From NCBI GenBank assembly GCA_963978895.1, contig OZ022238.1, forward strand, positions 41,050,134 through 41,114,133: a stretch of DNA of 64,000 nt, written 5' to 3'. Of the stretch, positions 46,539-57,208 are shown piece after piece; position 1 is the first letter of the stretch, and each line of letters starts with the position of its first letter. The notes below the pieces were generated by a model. It was not told where the DNA came from. It worked only from the letters and a program-made list of their open reading frames with translations, and ran no database searches. This DNA is from Erpobdella octoculata (lineage: Eukaryota > Annelida > Clitellata > Hirudinida > Erpobdellidae). The position numbers and the translations under genes are program-made.

Positions 46539-46615
46539 TATGGTTGTTTAATTTGCGTCTTAAAACACATGGTGTAAAAGACTATAAACTATAATAAAAA
46601 AAATATGGTTGTTTA
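46539..46615 (+). mobile_element. 53-bp poly(A)-tailed retroposed fragment with 12-bp target duplication
   Basis: The spacer word TATGGTTGTTTA occurs at 46539-46550 and again at 46604-46615. Between them are 53 bases that are not part of the array and end in AATAAAAAAAA. A short foreign segment, an A tail and a 12-bp direct repeat are the marks of target-primed insertion of a truncated RNA. The source RNA is not recognisable to me. Confidence 0.65.
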
Positions 46616-46887
46616 AATATATAATTACAATTATTTATTTATTTCTTGTGTTGTATATGAGTTTGTTGTTAACTTGCATTGTTCATCTATTATTTTCCTG
46701 CTTCTTCTCTCTTTTTCTCCCGTGCGCTCTTTCGCGCCCGGTTGTCTTCCGTTCCCGCTTAGTTTTTATCACTTGTATACGTTCGACATCTTTATTTTCA
46801 CTTTGAATTGACAATTGTCTAAGTTCAGAAATCGCAGGTGTTCACAAAAAAAGTTCTAATAGCATTAGCTATTTCTATTTCTTATTT

Positions 46888-47777
46888 TTATACATTTAAC
46901 GCTTTTAGAGAATTGAAAAACGTATTCGGTGTTTCAGAACAGACACCTTTCACCAATGCTTTTTGACGCATTTCTTTGTCACCTGTCAGCAGGACAAGAT
47001 ACATTGTATCGGTCTTATTGTTTTTGAGAACTTCGCAGCATTTCACGATCACGTCATCATTACAACTTGAACCCAGACCGGATTTGTCGTCATCATTAGT
47101 TTGTTCGTAAAACGATGAAAATATACCTTTAGCAGTACAAAATGAAATAAGAGGATATTTCGATACAGGTTCACTTTTCAAAAAAGCACAAGCACGAGCT
47201 GCTTTTAGTTTCAAGTTTTCAATTTTTTCAGACGTTTCTCCAGGTTTAAGTTTTCGGCCATTGCAAGCTAAATTAGTTAGTTCATGAGTCACCATAGTTG
47301 GTACCAGAAATTTGAATATTCACTTTTTCATTGTTTTAACAAACTCTGCCAAATAATCTAGCAGAGCATTTGTGTCGAGAACAACCGTTAAAGCGTATTT
47401 CTGTTGTGTATTTTGAATCAAGTTGTATGCGTAAACAGTTTTTAAGTTCACTGGTATAGGCGAGTCTAATGTTTTTCTGACGCTTATTGGGTTTTGAGAA
47501 GTTCGGTTGCAAATCTGTACTGCCTCACCATTTTTGCTTTCATTTTCTGCGTTCTTTTCAATGATATTTTTTTTCCATGTCTGTCATAGTAACATTTTAC
47601 ACCTGTCTGGTCAATAACATACTCTGACTTTTTGCAAGCAGATTTTAAATGATTTTCTTCGAAACAATGAGTTTCAGCTAAATTGAGCTCTGTTTTACGT
47701 TGAAAAAAGCCAGTGTAAAAATATTCAGCAGGTCTGTGGATAAGTACGGGTTGAACGTACACGATACAAGATGCCAT
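46888..47777 (-). pseudogene. Unit 30 PIN gene, nonsense and frameshift
   Basis: A TGA near 47318 ends the frame just after residue 152, and a length change in the T-run near 47570 shifts the N-terminal part. Both lesions are shared with unit 31; the TGA is also shared with unit 19. The C-terminal 135-codon frame from residue M162 is open and includes the NDD and TGD motifs. Confidence 0.85.
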
Positions 47778-48327
47778 GACAAGCTAAAAAGTGTTAACAG
47801 AAAACAGTGTATAGAAAGATACAGAGCACTTTCTTAGTCCAAATCGCTGAGGAGTGTATACGCCTCTGAGTCAAAATATCAAATGACAAAAACGAAAAAG
47901 CTACTCCTATTTATACCCATACGACAATGGCTTCGCGAGAAGATGATTGGCTATACGGCATTAGGTCCTATTTGATTGGATCTAGCAACTCAGTCCTTGC
48001 TACGATTGGTTGTTAAATTCTTTTATATAAACACTTTTATTTGTATGGTTGTTTAAATATATAATAACAATTATTTAATTATTTATTGTGTTGTATATGA
48101 GTTTGTTGTTAACTTGCATTGTTCATCTATTATTTTCCTGCTTCTTCTCTCTTTTTCTCCCGCGCGCTCTTTCGCGCCCGGTTGTCTTCCGTTCCCGCTT
48201 AGTTTTCATCACTTGTGTACGTTCGACTTCTTTATTTTCACTTTGAATTGACAATTGTCTAAGTTCAAAAATCGCAGGTGTTCACAAAAAAAGTTCTAAT
48301 AGCATTAGCTATTTCTATTTCTTATTT

Positions 48328-49158
48328 TTATACATTTAACGCTTTTAGAGAATTGAAAAACGTATTCGGTGTTTCAGAACAGACACCTTTCACCAATGCT
48401 TTTTGACGCATTTCTTTGTTACCTGTCAGCAGGACAAGATACATTGTATCGGTCTTATTGTTTTTGAGAACTTCGCAGCATTTCACGATCACGTCATCAT
48501 TACAACTTGAACCCAGACCGGATTTGTCGTCATCATTAGTTTGTTCGTAAAACGATGAAAATATACCTTTAGCAGTACAAAATGAAATAAGAGGATATTT
48601 CGATACAGGTTCACTTTTCAAAAAAGCACAAGCACGAGCTGCTTTTAGTTTCAAGTTTTCAATTTTTTCAGACGTTTCTCCAGGTTTAAGTTTTCGGCCA
48701 TTGCAAGCTAAATTAGTTAGTTCATGAGTCACCATAGTTGGTACCAGAAATTTGAATATTCACTTTTTCATTGTTTTAACAAACTCTGCCAAATAATCTA
48801 GCAGAGCATTTGTGTCGAGAACAACCGTTAAAGCGTATTTCTGTTGTGTATTTTGAATCAAGTTGTATGCGTAAACAGTTTTTAAGTTCACTGGTATAGG
48901 CGAGTCTAATGTTTTTCTGACGCTTATTGGGTTTTGAGAAGTTCGGTTGCAAATCTGTACTGCCTCACCATTTTTGCTTTCATTTTCTGCGTTCTTTTCA
49001 ATGATATTTTTTTTCCATGTCTGTCATAGTAACATTTTACACCTGTCTGGTCAATAACATACTCTGACTTTTTGCAAGCAGATTTTAAATGATTTTCTTC
49101 GAAACAATGAGTTTCAGCTAAATTGAGCTCTGTTTTACGTTGAAAAAAGCCAGTGTAA
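48328..49158 (-). pseudogene. Unit 31 PIN gene, lesions of unit 30 plus lost 5' end
   Basis: It repeats the TGA and frameshift of unit 30 and adds D267N (LLTGN). A deletion at ~49158 removes the start codon, codons 1-21 and the 5' leader, bringing the TATA box (near 49179) almost directly against the remaining coding sequence. It cannot make the normal protein. Confidence 0.85.
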
Positions 49159-49315
49159 CGTAAAGGTTACTCCTATTTATACCCATACGACAATGGCTTC
49201 GCGAGAAGATGATTGGCTATACGGCATTAGGTCCTTTTTGATTGGATCTAGCAACTCAGTCCTTGCTACGATTGGTTGTTAAATTCTTTTATATAAACAC
49301 TTTTATTTGTATGGT

Positions 49316-49535
49316 TTATTTTATTGGGTTTTGAGAAGTTCGGTTGCAAATCTGTACTGCCTCAACATTTTTGCTTTCATTTTCTGCGTTCTTTTTAATG
49401 ATGTGTTTTTTTCCATGTCTGTCATAGTAACATTTTACACCTGTCTGGTCAATAACATACTCTGACTTTTCGCAAGCAGATTTTAAATGATTTTCTTCGA
49501 AACAATGAGTTTCAGCTAAATTGAGCTCTGTTTTA
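49316..49535 (-). pseudogene. Unit 32 PIN gene, N-terminal fragment next to hAT
   Basis: Only codons ~28-97 remain. The lower end is joined to distal promoter sequence of unit 31 (GTATGGTTTATTTTATTGGG near 49312). The upper end is joined to CCTTTCAC, a word from the 3' coding end of the gene, which then forms the left target duplication of the hAT. Two deletions therefore happened here before the transposon arrived. The open frame continuing into the hAT end has no support as a gene. Confidence 0.8.
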
Positions 49536-50241
49536 CCTTTCACTAGGGTTGCACCGAAAACCGGCCCCGGCTTCGGCCGAAAACCGGCCATTTTTCCGAA
49601 TCCGGTCAAATCCGGTTCCGGCCGGATTTGATGGCCGGATTTGTAGCGGACTTAACATGTTTATTTATTTATTTCAGTGAAATAAATACAATTATATATA
49701 TATACTAGCGGGGTTACCCGGCGTTGCCCGGGGTTTTTAGAGGTTTTTCTAATGTTTGTCTCTCTCGCTCCCGTTCCCTTCTCCACTTTCCCGTTTTCGT
49801 AGCGTTCCCGGTCGCTTTTCCGCTCTCGGTCGTTTTCCAGCTCCCGGTCGCTTTCCCGCTCAGAAGTTCTGTTATCGATTTTCTCTCTTGCTCGCGTTTC
49901 CTTCCAAGCTTGCTCTCCCGATTCCAGTCGCTTTCCGCGTTCCCGGTCGCTTTCCGCGTTCCCGGTCGCTTTCCGCGTTCCCGGTCGCCTTCCCGTTCCC
50001 GGTCGCTTTCCCGTTCCCGGTCGCTTTCCCGTTCTCGGTCGCTTTCCCGTTCCCGGTCGCTTTCCCGTTCCCGGTCGCTTTCCCGTTCCCGCTCACGCTT
50101 GCTCTCCCGTTCCCGGTCATGCTTGCTCTCCCATTCCCGGTCACGGTTGCTCTCCCGTTCCCGTTCCCGTTCCCGCTCATTTTCTCTTTTACATTCTTTC
50201 ATAACTTCTGTTAGCCTATAAAACGCAAAATAGATTTGCTA

Positions 50242-50349
<108 letters not shown>

Positions 50350-50978
50350 TGTTTGTGGGTTAGTTTGTCTATTATAGAAACGGGAAAGCACCCGGAACGG
50401 ACAGCGACCGGGAACAGAAAAGCAAGCGTGAGCGGGAATGGGAGAGCAAACGTGAGCGGGAACAGGGCAGCGACCTGGACGGGAAAACGACCGGGAGCGG
50501 GAAAGCGACCGGGAGCGGGAAAGCGACCGGGAGCGGGAAAGCGACGGGAGCGGGAAAGCGACCGGCAGTGGGAAAACGACCGAAAACGGAAAAGCTAACA
50601 GGAGTGGGAAAGCAGGTGGGAAAGGAAACGGGAGAGAAAGAGACAAACATTAGAAAAACCTCAAAAAACCTGGGCAACGCCGGGTATCTCCGCTAGTATA
50701 TATCTATATATATAAAAATGAATGTTTGTATATATATTAATGTCCTTTAAGCATTGCTACACCATTCATCCGATCGTAATGAAATTTTCACACAACCTTG
50801 AGAGTCAAGGGGAAAGTCAAATAAAAAAAAAAATTTGAAATCCGTCACAAAATGAGCGGAGCGGAGCGGAGCGGAGCGGGTGAGCGAGCGGGAACTATAT
50901 ATATATGTATGTGCGTATGTATGTGTGTATGCATGTATGTGTATGTGCATGTATGTGTGTCTGTGTCTGTGTTTATGT

Positions 50979-51052
<74 letters not shown>

Positions 51053-51055
<3 letters not shown>

Positions 51056-51730
51056 ACTCTACTAGGAATCGAACCCACGTGTTTACGGCAACACCGCCTC
51101 GCCTAAATGCAAGCGCTCTTACCAACTGAGCCACCGACCATCCCCAAAAAAGGATGGCTAGAAGTCTCAGTCTTTCGGAGCTACTTAACATTAGACTACG
51201 ACTATGATAGGTTCTGAACTCCTTACTTCAGCTCGACAGCTTATTCTGCTGCCAGATAGATAATTTAAGAAGTGAAACATTGCGTTGAAATGTTTCAAGA
51301 GCCTACAAATAGGATGACTAACTGTCACCACAAGAAACGCAAATATTTATAAGACTCTACTAGGAATCGAACCCACGTGTCTACGGCAACACCGCCTCGC
51401 CTAAATGCAAGCGCTCTTACCAACTGAGCCACCGACCATCCCCAAAAAAGGATGGCTAGAAGTCTCAGTCTTTCGGAGCTACTTAACATTAGACTACGAC
51501 TATGATAGGTTCTGAACTCCTTACTTCAGCTCGACAGCTTATTCTGCTGCCAGATAGATAATTTAAGAAGTGAAACATTGCGTTGAAATGTTTCAAGAGC
51601 CTACAAATAGGATGACTAACTGTCACCACAAGAAACGCAAATATTTATAAGACTCTACTAGGAATCGAACCCACGTGTCTACGGCAACACCGCCTCGCCT
51701 AAATGCAAGCGCTCTTACCAACTGAGCCAT
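51053..51730 (-). repeat. 298-bp tandem tRNA-derived Pol III repeat (2.3 copies)
   Basis: Three heads begin at 51053, 51351 and 51649, exactly 298 bp apart; the third copy is cut after its A box. On the minus strand each head has an A box TGGCTCAGTTGG (51122-51133, 51420-51431, 51718-51729) and a B box GGTTCGATTCC (51065-51075, 51363-51373, 51661-51671). The acceptor stem does not pair, so these are not working tRNA genes but tRNA-derived SINE-like units. TTTTTT inside a CCATCC/GGATGG hairpin (51146-51151, 51444-51449) lies just upstream of the first two heads and could end transcripts of the neighbouring copy. Confidence 0.82.
51273..51297. other. Perfect 9-bp hairpin in the tRNA-derived repeat body
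   Basis: TGAAACATT and AATGTTTCA pair perfectly around a 7-base loop. The same hairpin recurs 298 bp further on (near 51571). In a Pol III transcript it would lie about 70-90 bases before the T-run terminator. Confidence 0.75.
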
Positions 51731-51741
51731 ATATATGAGTA

Positions 51742-51802
<61 letters not shown>

Positions 51803-52600
51803 TAGCGGAGATACCCGGCGTTGCCCGGGTTTTTTAGATGTTTTTCTAATGTTTGTCTCTTTCTCTCCCGTTTCCTTTCCCACCTGCTTTCCCACTCCTG
51901 TTCGCTTTCCCGCTCCCGGTCGCTTTCCCGCTCCCGGTCGTTTTCCCGTTCTTGGTCGCTGTCCCGTTACCGCTCACGTTTGCTCTCCCATTCCCGCTCA
52001 CGCTTGCTTTTCCGTTCCCGCTCGCTATCCGTTCCGGGTCGCTTTCCCGTTTCTATAATAGACAAACTAACCCACAAACATTCATATATATTTATAGTCT
52101 TAGCAAATCTATTTTACGTTTTATAGGCTAACAGAAGTTATGAAAGAATGGAAAAGAGAAAATGAGCGTGAACGGGAACGGGAACGGGAGAGCAACCCTG
52201 ACCGGGAATGGGAGAGCAAGCATGACCGGGAACGGGAGAGCAAGCGTGAGCGGGAACGGGAAAGCGATCGGGAACGGGAAAGCGACCGGGAACGGGAAAG
52301 CGACCGGGAACGGGAAAGCGACCGGGAACGGGAAAGCGACCGGGAACGCGGAAAGCGACCGGGAACGCGGAAAGCGACTGGAATCGGGAGAGCAAGTTTG
52401 GAAGGAAACGCGAGCAAGAGAGAAAATCGATAACAAAACTTCTGAGCGGGAAAGCGACCGGGAGCTGGAAAACGACCGAGAGCGGAAAAGCGACCGGGAA
52501 CGCGACGAAAACGGGAAATTGGAGAAGGAAACGGGAGCGAGAGAGACAAACATTAGAAAAACCTCTAAAAACCCCGGGCAACGCCGGGTAACCCCGCTAG

Positions 52601-52631
<31 letters not shown>

Positions 52632-52899
52632 ACATAAACACAGACACAGACACACATACATGCACATACACATACATACATACACACATACATACGCACA
52701 TTCATATATATATAGTTCCCGCTCGCTCACCCGCTCCGCTCCGCTCATTTTGTGACGGATTTCAAATTTTTTTTTTTATTTGACTTTCCCCTTGACTCTC
52801 AAGGTTGTGTGAAAATTTCATTACGATCGGATGAATGGTGTAGCAATGCCTAAAGGACATTAATATATATACAAACATTCATTTTTATATATATAGATA

Positions 52900-54024
52900 C
52901 TAGCGGGGTTACCCGGCGTTGCCCGGGGTTTTTAGAGGTTTTTCTAATGTTTGTCCCTCTCGCTCCCGTTTCCTTCTCCACTTTCCCGTTTTTGTCGCGT
53001 TCCCGGTCGCTTTTCCGCTCTCGGTCGTTTTCCAGCTCCCGGTCGCTTTCCCGCTCAGAAGTTTTGTTATCGATTTTCTCTCTTGCTCGCGTTTCCTTCC
53101 AAGCTTGCTCTCCCGATTCCAATCGCTTTCCGCGTTCCCGGTCGCTTTCCGCGTTCCCGGTCGCTTTCCCGTTCCCGGTCGCTTTCCCGTTCCCGGTCGC
53201 TTTCCCGTTCCCGGTCGCTTTCCCGTTCCCGGTGGCTTTTCCGTTCCCGGTCGCTTTCCCGTTCCCGGTCGCTTTCCCGTTCCCGCTCACGCTTGCTCTC
53301 CCGTTCCCGGTCATGCTTGCTCTCCCATTCCCGGTCACGGTTGCTCTCCCGTTCACGCTCATTTTTTCTTTTCCATTCTTTCATAACTTCTGTTAGCCTA
53401 TAAAAAGTAAAATAGATTTGCTAAGACTATATATATATATATATGAATGTTTGTGGGTTAGTTTGTCTATTATAGAAACGGGAAAGCGACCCGGAACGGA
53501 CAGCGAGCGGGAACGGAAAAGCAAGCGTGAGCGGGAATGGGAGAGCAAACGTGAGCGGGAAAGCGACCGGGAGTGGTAAAGCGACCGGGAGCGGGAAAGC
53601 GACCGGGAGCGGGAAAGCGACCGGGAGCGGGAAAACGACCGAAAACGGGAAAGCGAACGGGAGTGGGAAAGCAGGTGGGAAAGGAAACGGGAGAGAAAGA
53701 GACAAACATTAGAAAAACCTCTAAAAAACCCGGGCAACGCGGGTATCTCCGCTAGTACATACATAAACACACACACAGACACACATACATGCACATACAC
53801 ATACATACATACACACATACATACGCACATACATAATATAGTTCCCGCTCGCTCACCCGCTCCGCTCCGCTCATTTTGTGACGGATTTCAAATTTTTTTT
53901 ATTTATTTGACTTTCCCCTTGACTCTCAAGGTTGTGTGAAAATTTCATTACGATCGGATGAATGGTGTAGCAATGCATAAAGGACATTAACATAAATACA
54001 AACATTCATTTTTATATATATAGA
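52900..54024 (-). mobile_element. Composite Helitron copy 4 (minus)
   Basis: The double-CTAG module is 52900-53755, followed by the inverted 5' segment ending at the TC complement at 54023-54024. The flanks on the minus strand are A before TC and T after CTAG. Only the two bases TA separate it from copy 2, so one copy inserted beside the end of the other. Total length, 1,125 bp, is close to copies 1 and 5. Confidence 0.8.
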
Positions 54025-54118
54025 TATCTTTCAAATGGCTTATTTCTTATCAGTTTATTTCATATAGCTAGGTTGAATCATTAATAAGTTTAATCTTCCG
54101 ATTGCTGCAACAGAATAG

Positions 54119-54172
54119 CACGCTCGGAAGCTATATAAGGTCACGCTCGGAAGCTATATAAGGTCACGCTCG
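54119..54172 (+). promoter_or_regulatory. 23-bp direct repeats with two TATA boxes (hAT promoter relic)
   Basis: CACGCTCGGAAGCTATATAA repeats at 54119 and 54142, with a third partial copy at 54165. Each full copy holds TATATAAG (54132-54139 and 54155-54162). The repeats lie about 100 bp upstream of the ATG that precedes the BED-finger sequence, so they probably formed the transposase promoter. Confidence 0.5.
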
Positions 54173-54242
54173 CGAACTTTGAACTTTCTCTCTCTTTTGT
54201 TGAATTATTCTTGTTTTGAGTATTAAAAATTAACAGCATTAA

Positions 54243-54505
54243 ATGGCTTTTGAGCGTAGTTTGATGTCAAAATCACGGATAATTCGAAGGCTGTTTGTAA
54301 ACACTGCTACACGGAGTTGTCACGCGGCAAGACTAATACTCACAAAGGTTTTTCGACGTCTTCTCTGCTTACTCATCTAAGATCTAAGCTTCCAATCCTG
54401 TACAACAAAATGAACAGTCTAAAGAATTCGATGGCGGCTGCTGTTGAAGTTGCCACTGCCTCGAATACTGTTTACTATTTTTTGTTTGTTGTTTATTTGA
54501 AATAA
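54243..54505 (+). pseudogene. Decayed hAT transposase N-terminus (BED-type zinc finger)
   Basis: In one frame the sequence reads CKHC, 24 residues, then a THLRSKLP ending. This is the BED pattern (CxxC ... HxxxxH) except that the second His is Leu. Upstream in this frame there are stops, and the ATG at 54243 is in another frame, so the reading frame is shifted. The text ends after a short unrelated tail at a stop at 54505. BED fingers bind DNA in hAT transposases; this remnant lacks the RNase-H-like catalytic part. Confidence 0.65.
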
Positions 54506-55527
54506 AGCTGATATTGTCTATTGGTTACTACGTTGGTTTTTAATGATAACATGCAATTGAACAAAAAGATGAATAATGAAAAATAAAAATTACAAGACCG
54601 GCTCCGGCCCCGGCCCCGGCCGGATTTTGAATTATGAATCCGGCCAGAACCGGCCCCGGCCGGACTTGAAAAACCCAAGTCCGCTGCAACCCTACCTTTC
54701 ACCAATGCTTTTTGACGCATTTCTTTGTCACCTGTCAGCAGGACAAGATACATTGTATCGGTCTTATTGTTTTTGAGAACTTCGCAGCATTTCACGATCA
54801 CGTCATCATTACAACTTGAACCCCGACCGGATTTGTCGTCATCATTAGTTTGTTCGGAAAACGATGAAAATATACCTTTAGCAGTACAAAATGAAATAAG
54901 AGGATATTTTGATACAGGTTCAATTTTCAAAAAAGCACAAGCACAAGCTGCTTTTAGTTTCAAGTTTTCAATTTTTTCAGACGTTTCTCCAGGTTTAAGT
55001 TTTCGGCCATTGCAAGCTAAATTAGTTAGTTCATGAGTCACCATAGTTGGTACCACAAATTTGAATATTCCCTTTTTCATTATTTCGACACACTCTGCCA
55101 AATAATCTAGCAGAGCATTTGTGTCGAGAACAACCGTTAAAGCGTATTTCTGTTTTGTATTTTGAATCAAGTTGTATGCGTAAACTGTTTTTAAGTTCAC
55201 TGGTATAGGCGAGTCTAATGTTTTTCTGACGTTTATTGGGTTTTGAGAAGTTCGGTTGCAAATCTGTACTGCCTCAACATTTTTGCTTTCATTTTCTGCG
55301 TTCTTTTTAATGGTGTGTTTTTTTCCATGTCTGTCATAGTAACATTTTACACCTGTCTGGTCAATAACATACTCTGACTTTTTGCAAGCAGATTTTAAAT
55401 GATTTTCTTCGAAACAATGAGTTTCAGCTAAATTGAGCTCTGTTTTACGTTGAAAAAAGCCAGTGTAAAAATATTCAGCAGGTCTGTGGATAAGTACGGG
55501 TTGAACGTACACAATACAAGATGCCAT
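54493..55527 (-). CDS. Unit 33: PIN-domain protein fused to hAT end (344 aa)
   Basis: The frame starts normally at 55527 and stays open through the PIN domain to G278, then passes the target duplication into the hAT right end and adds about 66 residues (Gly/Arg/Ser-rich, then hydrophobic) before a stop at 54493. The last 18 normal residues, including TPNTFF, are replaced. The acidic residues remain. I72T, Q125K, F146C, R195C and S202I are also present. The normal polyadenylation signal is lost; whether the fusion is expressed is unknown. Confidence 0.55.
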   Translation of the reverse strand: MASCIVYVQPVLIHRPAEYFYTGFFQRKTELNLAETHCFEENHLKSACKKSEYVIDQTGVKCYYDRHGKKHTIKKNAENESKNVEAVQICNRTSQNPINVRKTLDSPIPVNLKTVYAYNLIQNTKQKYALTVVLDTNALLDYLAECVEIMKKGIFKFVVPTMVTHELTNLACNGRKLKPGETSEKIENLKLKAACACAFLKIEPVSKYPLISFCTAKGIFSSFSEQTNDDDKSGRGSSCNDDVIVKCCEVLKNNKTDTMYLVLLTGDKEMRQKALVKGRVAADLGFSSPAGAGSGRIHNSKSGRGRGRSRSCNFYFSLFIFLFNCMLSLKTNVVTNRQYQLYFK

Positions 55528-56071
55528 GACAAGCTAAAAAGTGTTAACAGAAAACAGTGTATAGAAAGATACAGAGCACATTCTTAGTCCAAATCGCTGA
55601 GGAGTGTATACGCCTCTGAGTCAAAATATCAAATGACAAAAACGAAAAAGTTACTCCTATTTATACCCATACGACAATGGCTTCGCGAGAAGATGATTGG
55701 CTATACGGCATTAGGTCCTATTTGATTGGATCTAGCAACTCAGTCCTTGCTACGATTGGTTGTTAAATTCTTTTATATAAACACTTTTATTTGTATGGTT
55801 GTTTAAATATATAATTACAATTATTTATTTATTTATTGTGTTGTATATGAGTTTGTTGTTAACTTGCATTGTTCATCTATTATTTTCCTGCTTCTTCTCT
55901 CTTTTTCTCCCGCGCGCTCTTTCGCGCCCGGTTGTCTTCCGTTCCCGCATAGTTTTCATCACTTGTGTACGTTCGACTTCTTTATTTTCACTTTGAATTG
56001 ACAATTGTCTAAGTTCAGAAATCGCAGCTGTTCACAAAAAAAGTTCTAATAGCATTAGCTATTTCTATTTC

Positions 56072-56968
56072 TTATTTGTATACATTTAACCCTTTTAGAG
56101 AATTGAAAAACGTATTCGGTGTTTCAGAACAGACACCTTTCACCAATGCTTTTTGACGCATTTCTTTGTCACCTGTTAGCAGGACAAGATCCATTGTATC
56201 GGTCTTATTGTTTTTAAGAACTTCGCAGCATTTCACGATCACGTCATCATTACAACTTGAACCCCGACCGGATTTGTCGTCATCATTAGTTTGTTCGGAA
56301 AACGATGAAAATATACCTTTAGCAGTACAAAATGAAATAAGTGGATATTTCAATACAGGTTCACTTTTCAAAAAAGCACAAGCACGAGCTGCTTTTAGTT
56401 TCAAGTTTTCAATTTTTTCAGACGTTTCTCCAGGTTTAAGTTTTCGGCCATTGCAAGCTAAATTAGTTAGTTCATGAGTCACCATAGTTGGTACCACAAA
56501 TTTGAATATTCTCTTTTTCATTATTTCGACAAACTCTGCCAAATAATCTAGCAGAGCATTTGTGTCGAGAACAACCGTTAAAGCGTATTTCTGTTTTGTA
56601 TTTTGAATCAAGTTGTATGCGTAAACTGTTTTTAAGTTCACTGGTATAGGCGAGTCTAATGTTTTTCTGACGTTTATTGGGTTTTGAGAAGTTCGGTTGC
56701 AAATCTGTACTGCCTCAACATTTTTGCTTTCATTTTCTGCGTTCTTTTTAATGATGTGTTTTTTTCCATGTCTGTCATAGTAACATTTTACACCTGTCTG
56801 GTCAATAACATACTCTGACTTTTTGCAAGCAGATTTTAAATAATTTTCTTCGAAACAATGAGTTTCAGCTAAATTGAGCTCTGTTTTACGTTGAAAAAAG
56901 CCAGTGTAAAAATATTCAGCAGGTCTGTGGATAAGTACGTGTTGAACGTACACGATACAAGATGCCAT
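56072..56968 (-). CDS. Unit 34: PIN-domain protein, intact (298 aa)
   Basis: The frame is open with the standard start. The usual stop is lost by a base change, and two codons (Tyr-Lys) are added. P10H, H43Y, Q125K, G153R, S206L, Y260D and A293G are private or rare. Having more substitutions than most intact copies, it may be under weaker constraint, yet all acidic residues are kept. Confidence 0.66.
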   Translation of the reverse strand: MASCIVYVQHVLIHRPAEYFYTGFFQRKTELNLAETHCFEENYLKSACKKSEYVIDQTGVKCYYDRHGKKHIIKKNAENESKNVEAVQICNRTSQNPINVRKTLDSPIPVNLKTVYAYNLIQNTKQKYALTVVLDTNALLDYLAEFVEIMKKRIFKFVVPTMVTHELTNLACNGRKLKPGETSEKIENLKLKAARACAFLKSEPVLKYPLISFCTAKGIFSSFSEQTNDDDKSGRGSSCNDDVIVKCCEVLKNNKTDTMDLVLLTGDKEMRQKALVKGVCSETPNTFFNSLKGLNVYK

Positions 56969-57208
56969 GACAAGCTAAAAAGTGTTAACAGAAAACAGTA
57001 TATAGAAAGATACAGAGCACTTTCTTAGTCCAAATCGCTGAGAAGTGTATACGCCTCTGAGTCAAAATATCAAATGACAAAAACGAAAAAGTTACTCCTA
57101 TTTATACCCATACGACAATGGCTTCGCGAGAAGATGATTGGCTATACGGCATTAGGTCCTATTCGATTGGATCTAGCAACTCAGTCCTTGCTACGATTGG
57201 TTGTTAAA

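Larger units (their letters stand above)
50703..52600 (+). mobile_element. Composite Helitron copy 3 (plus), nested in copy 2
   Basis: It starts TCTATATATATAAAAATG at 50703 and ends CCCCGCTAG at 52600 within TA-rich flanks. Its own (TA)n tract is split by the 298-bp tRNA-derived repeat (51053-51730). The double-CTAG minisatellite module is 51802-52600. This is an insertion within a Helitron that is itself inside a hAT. Confidence 0.78.

Noticed and set aside
51053..51151. A genuine tRNA gene on the minus strand
   Set aside because: A and B boxes are good, but the acceptor stem does not pair, the anticodon stem only forms with a 6-base loop, and the T stem has a mismatch; a tRNA-derived repeat fits better.
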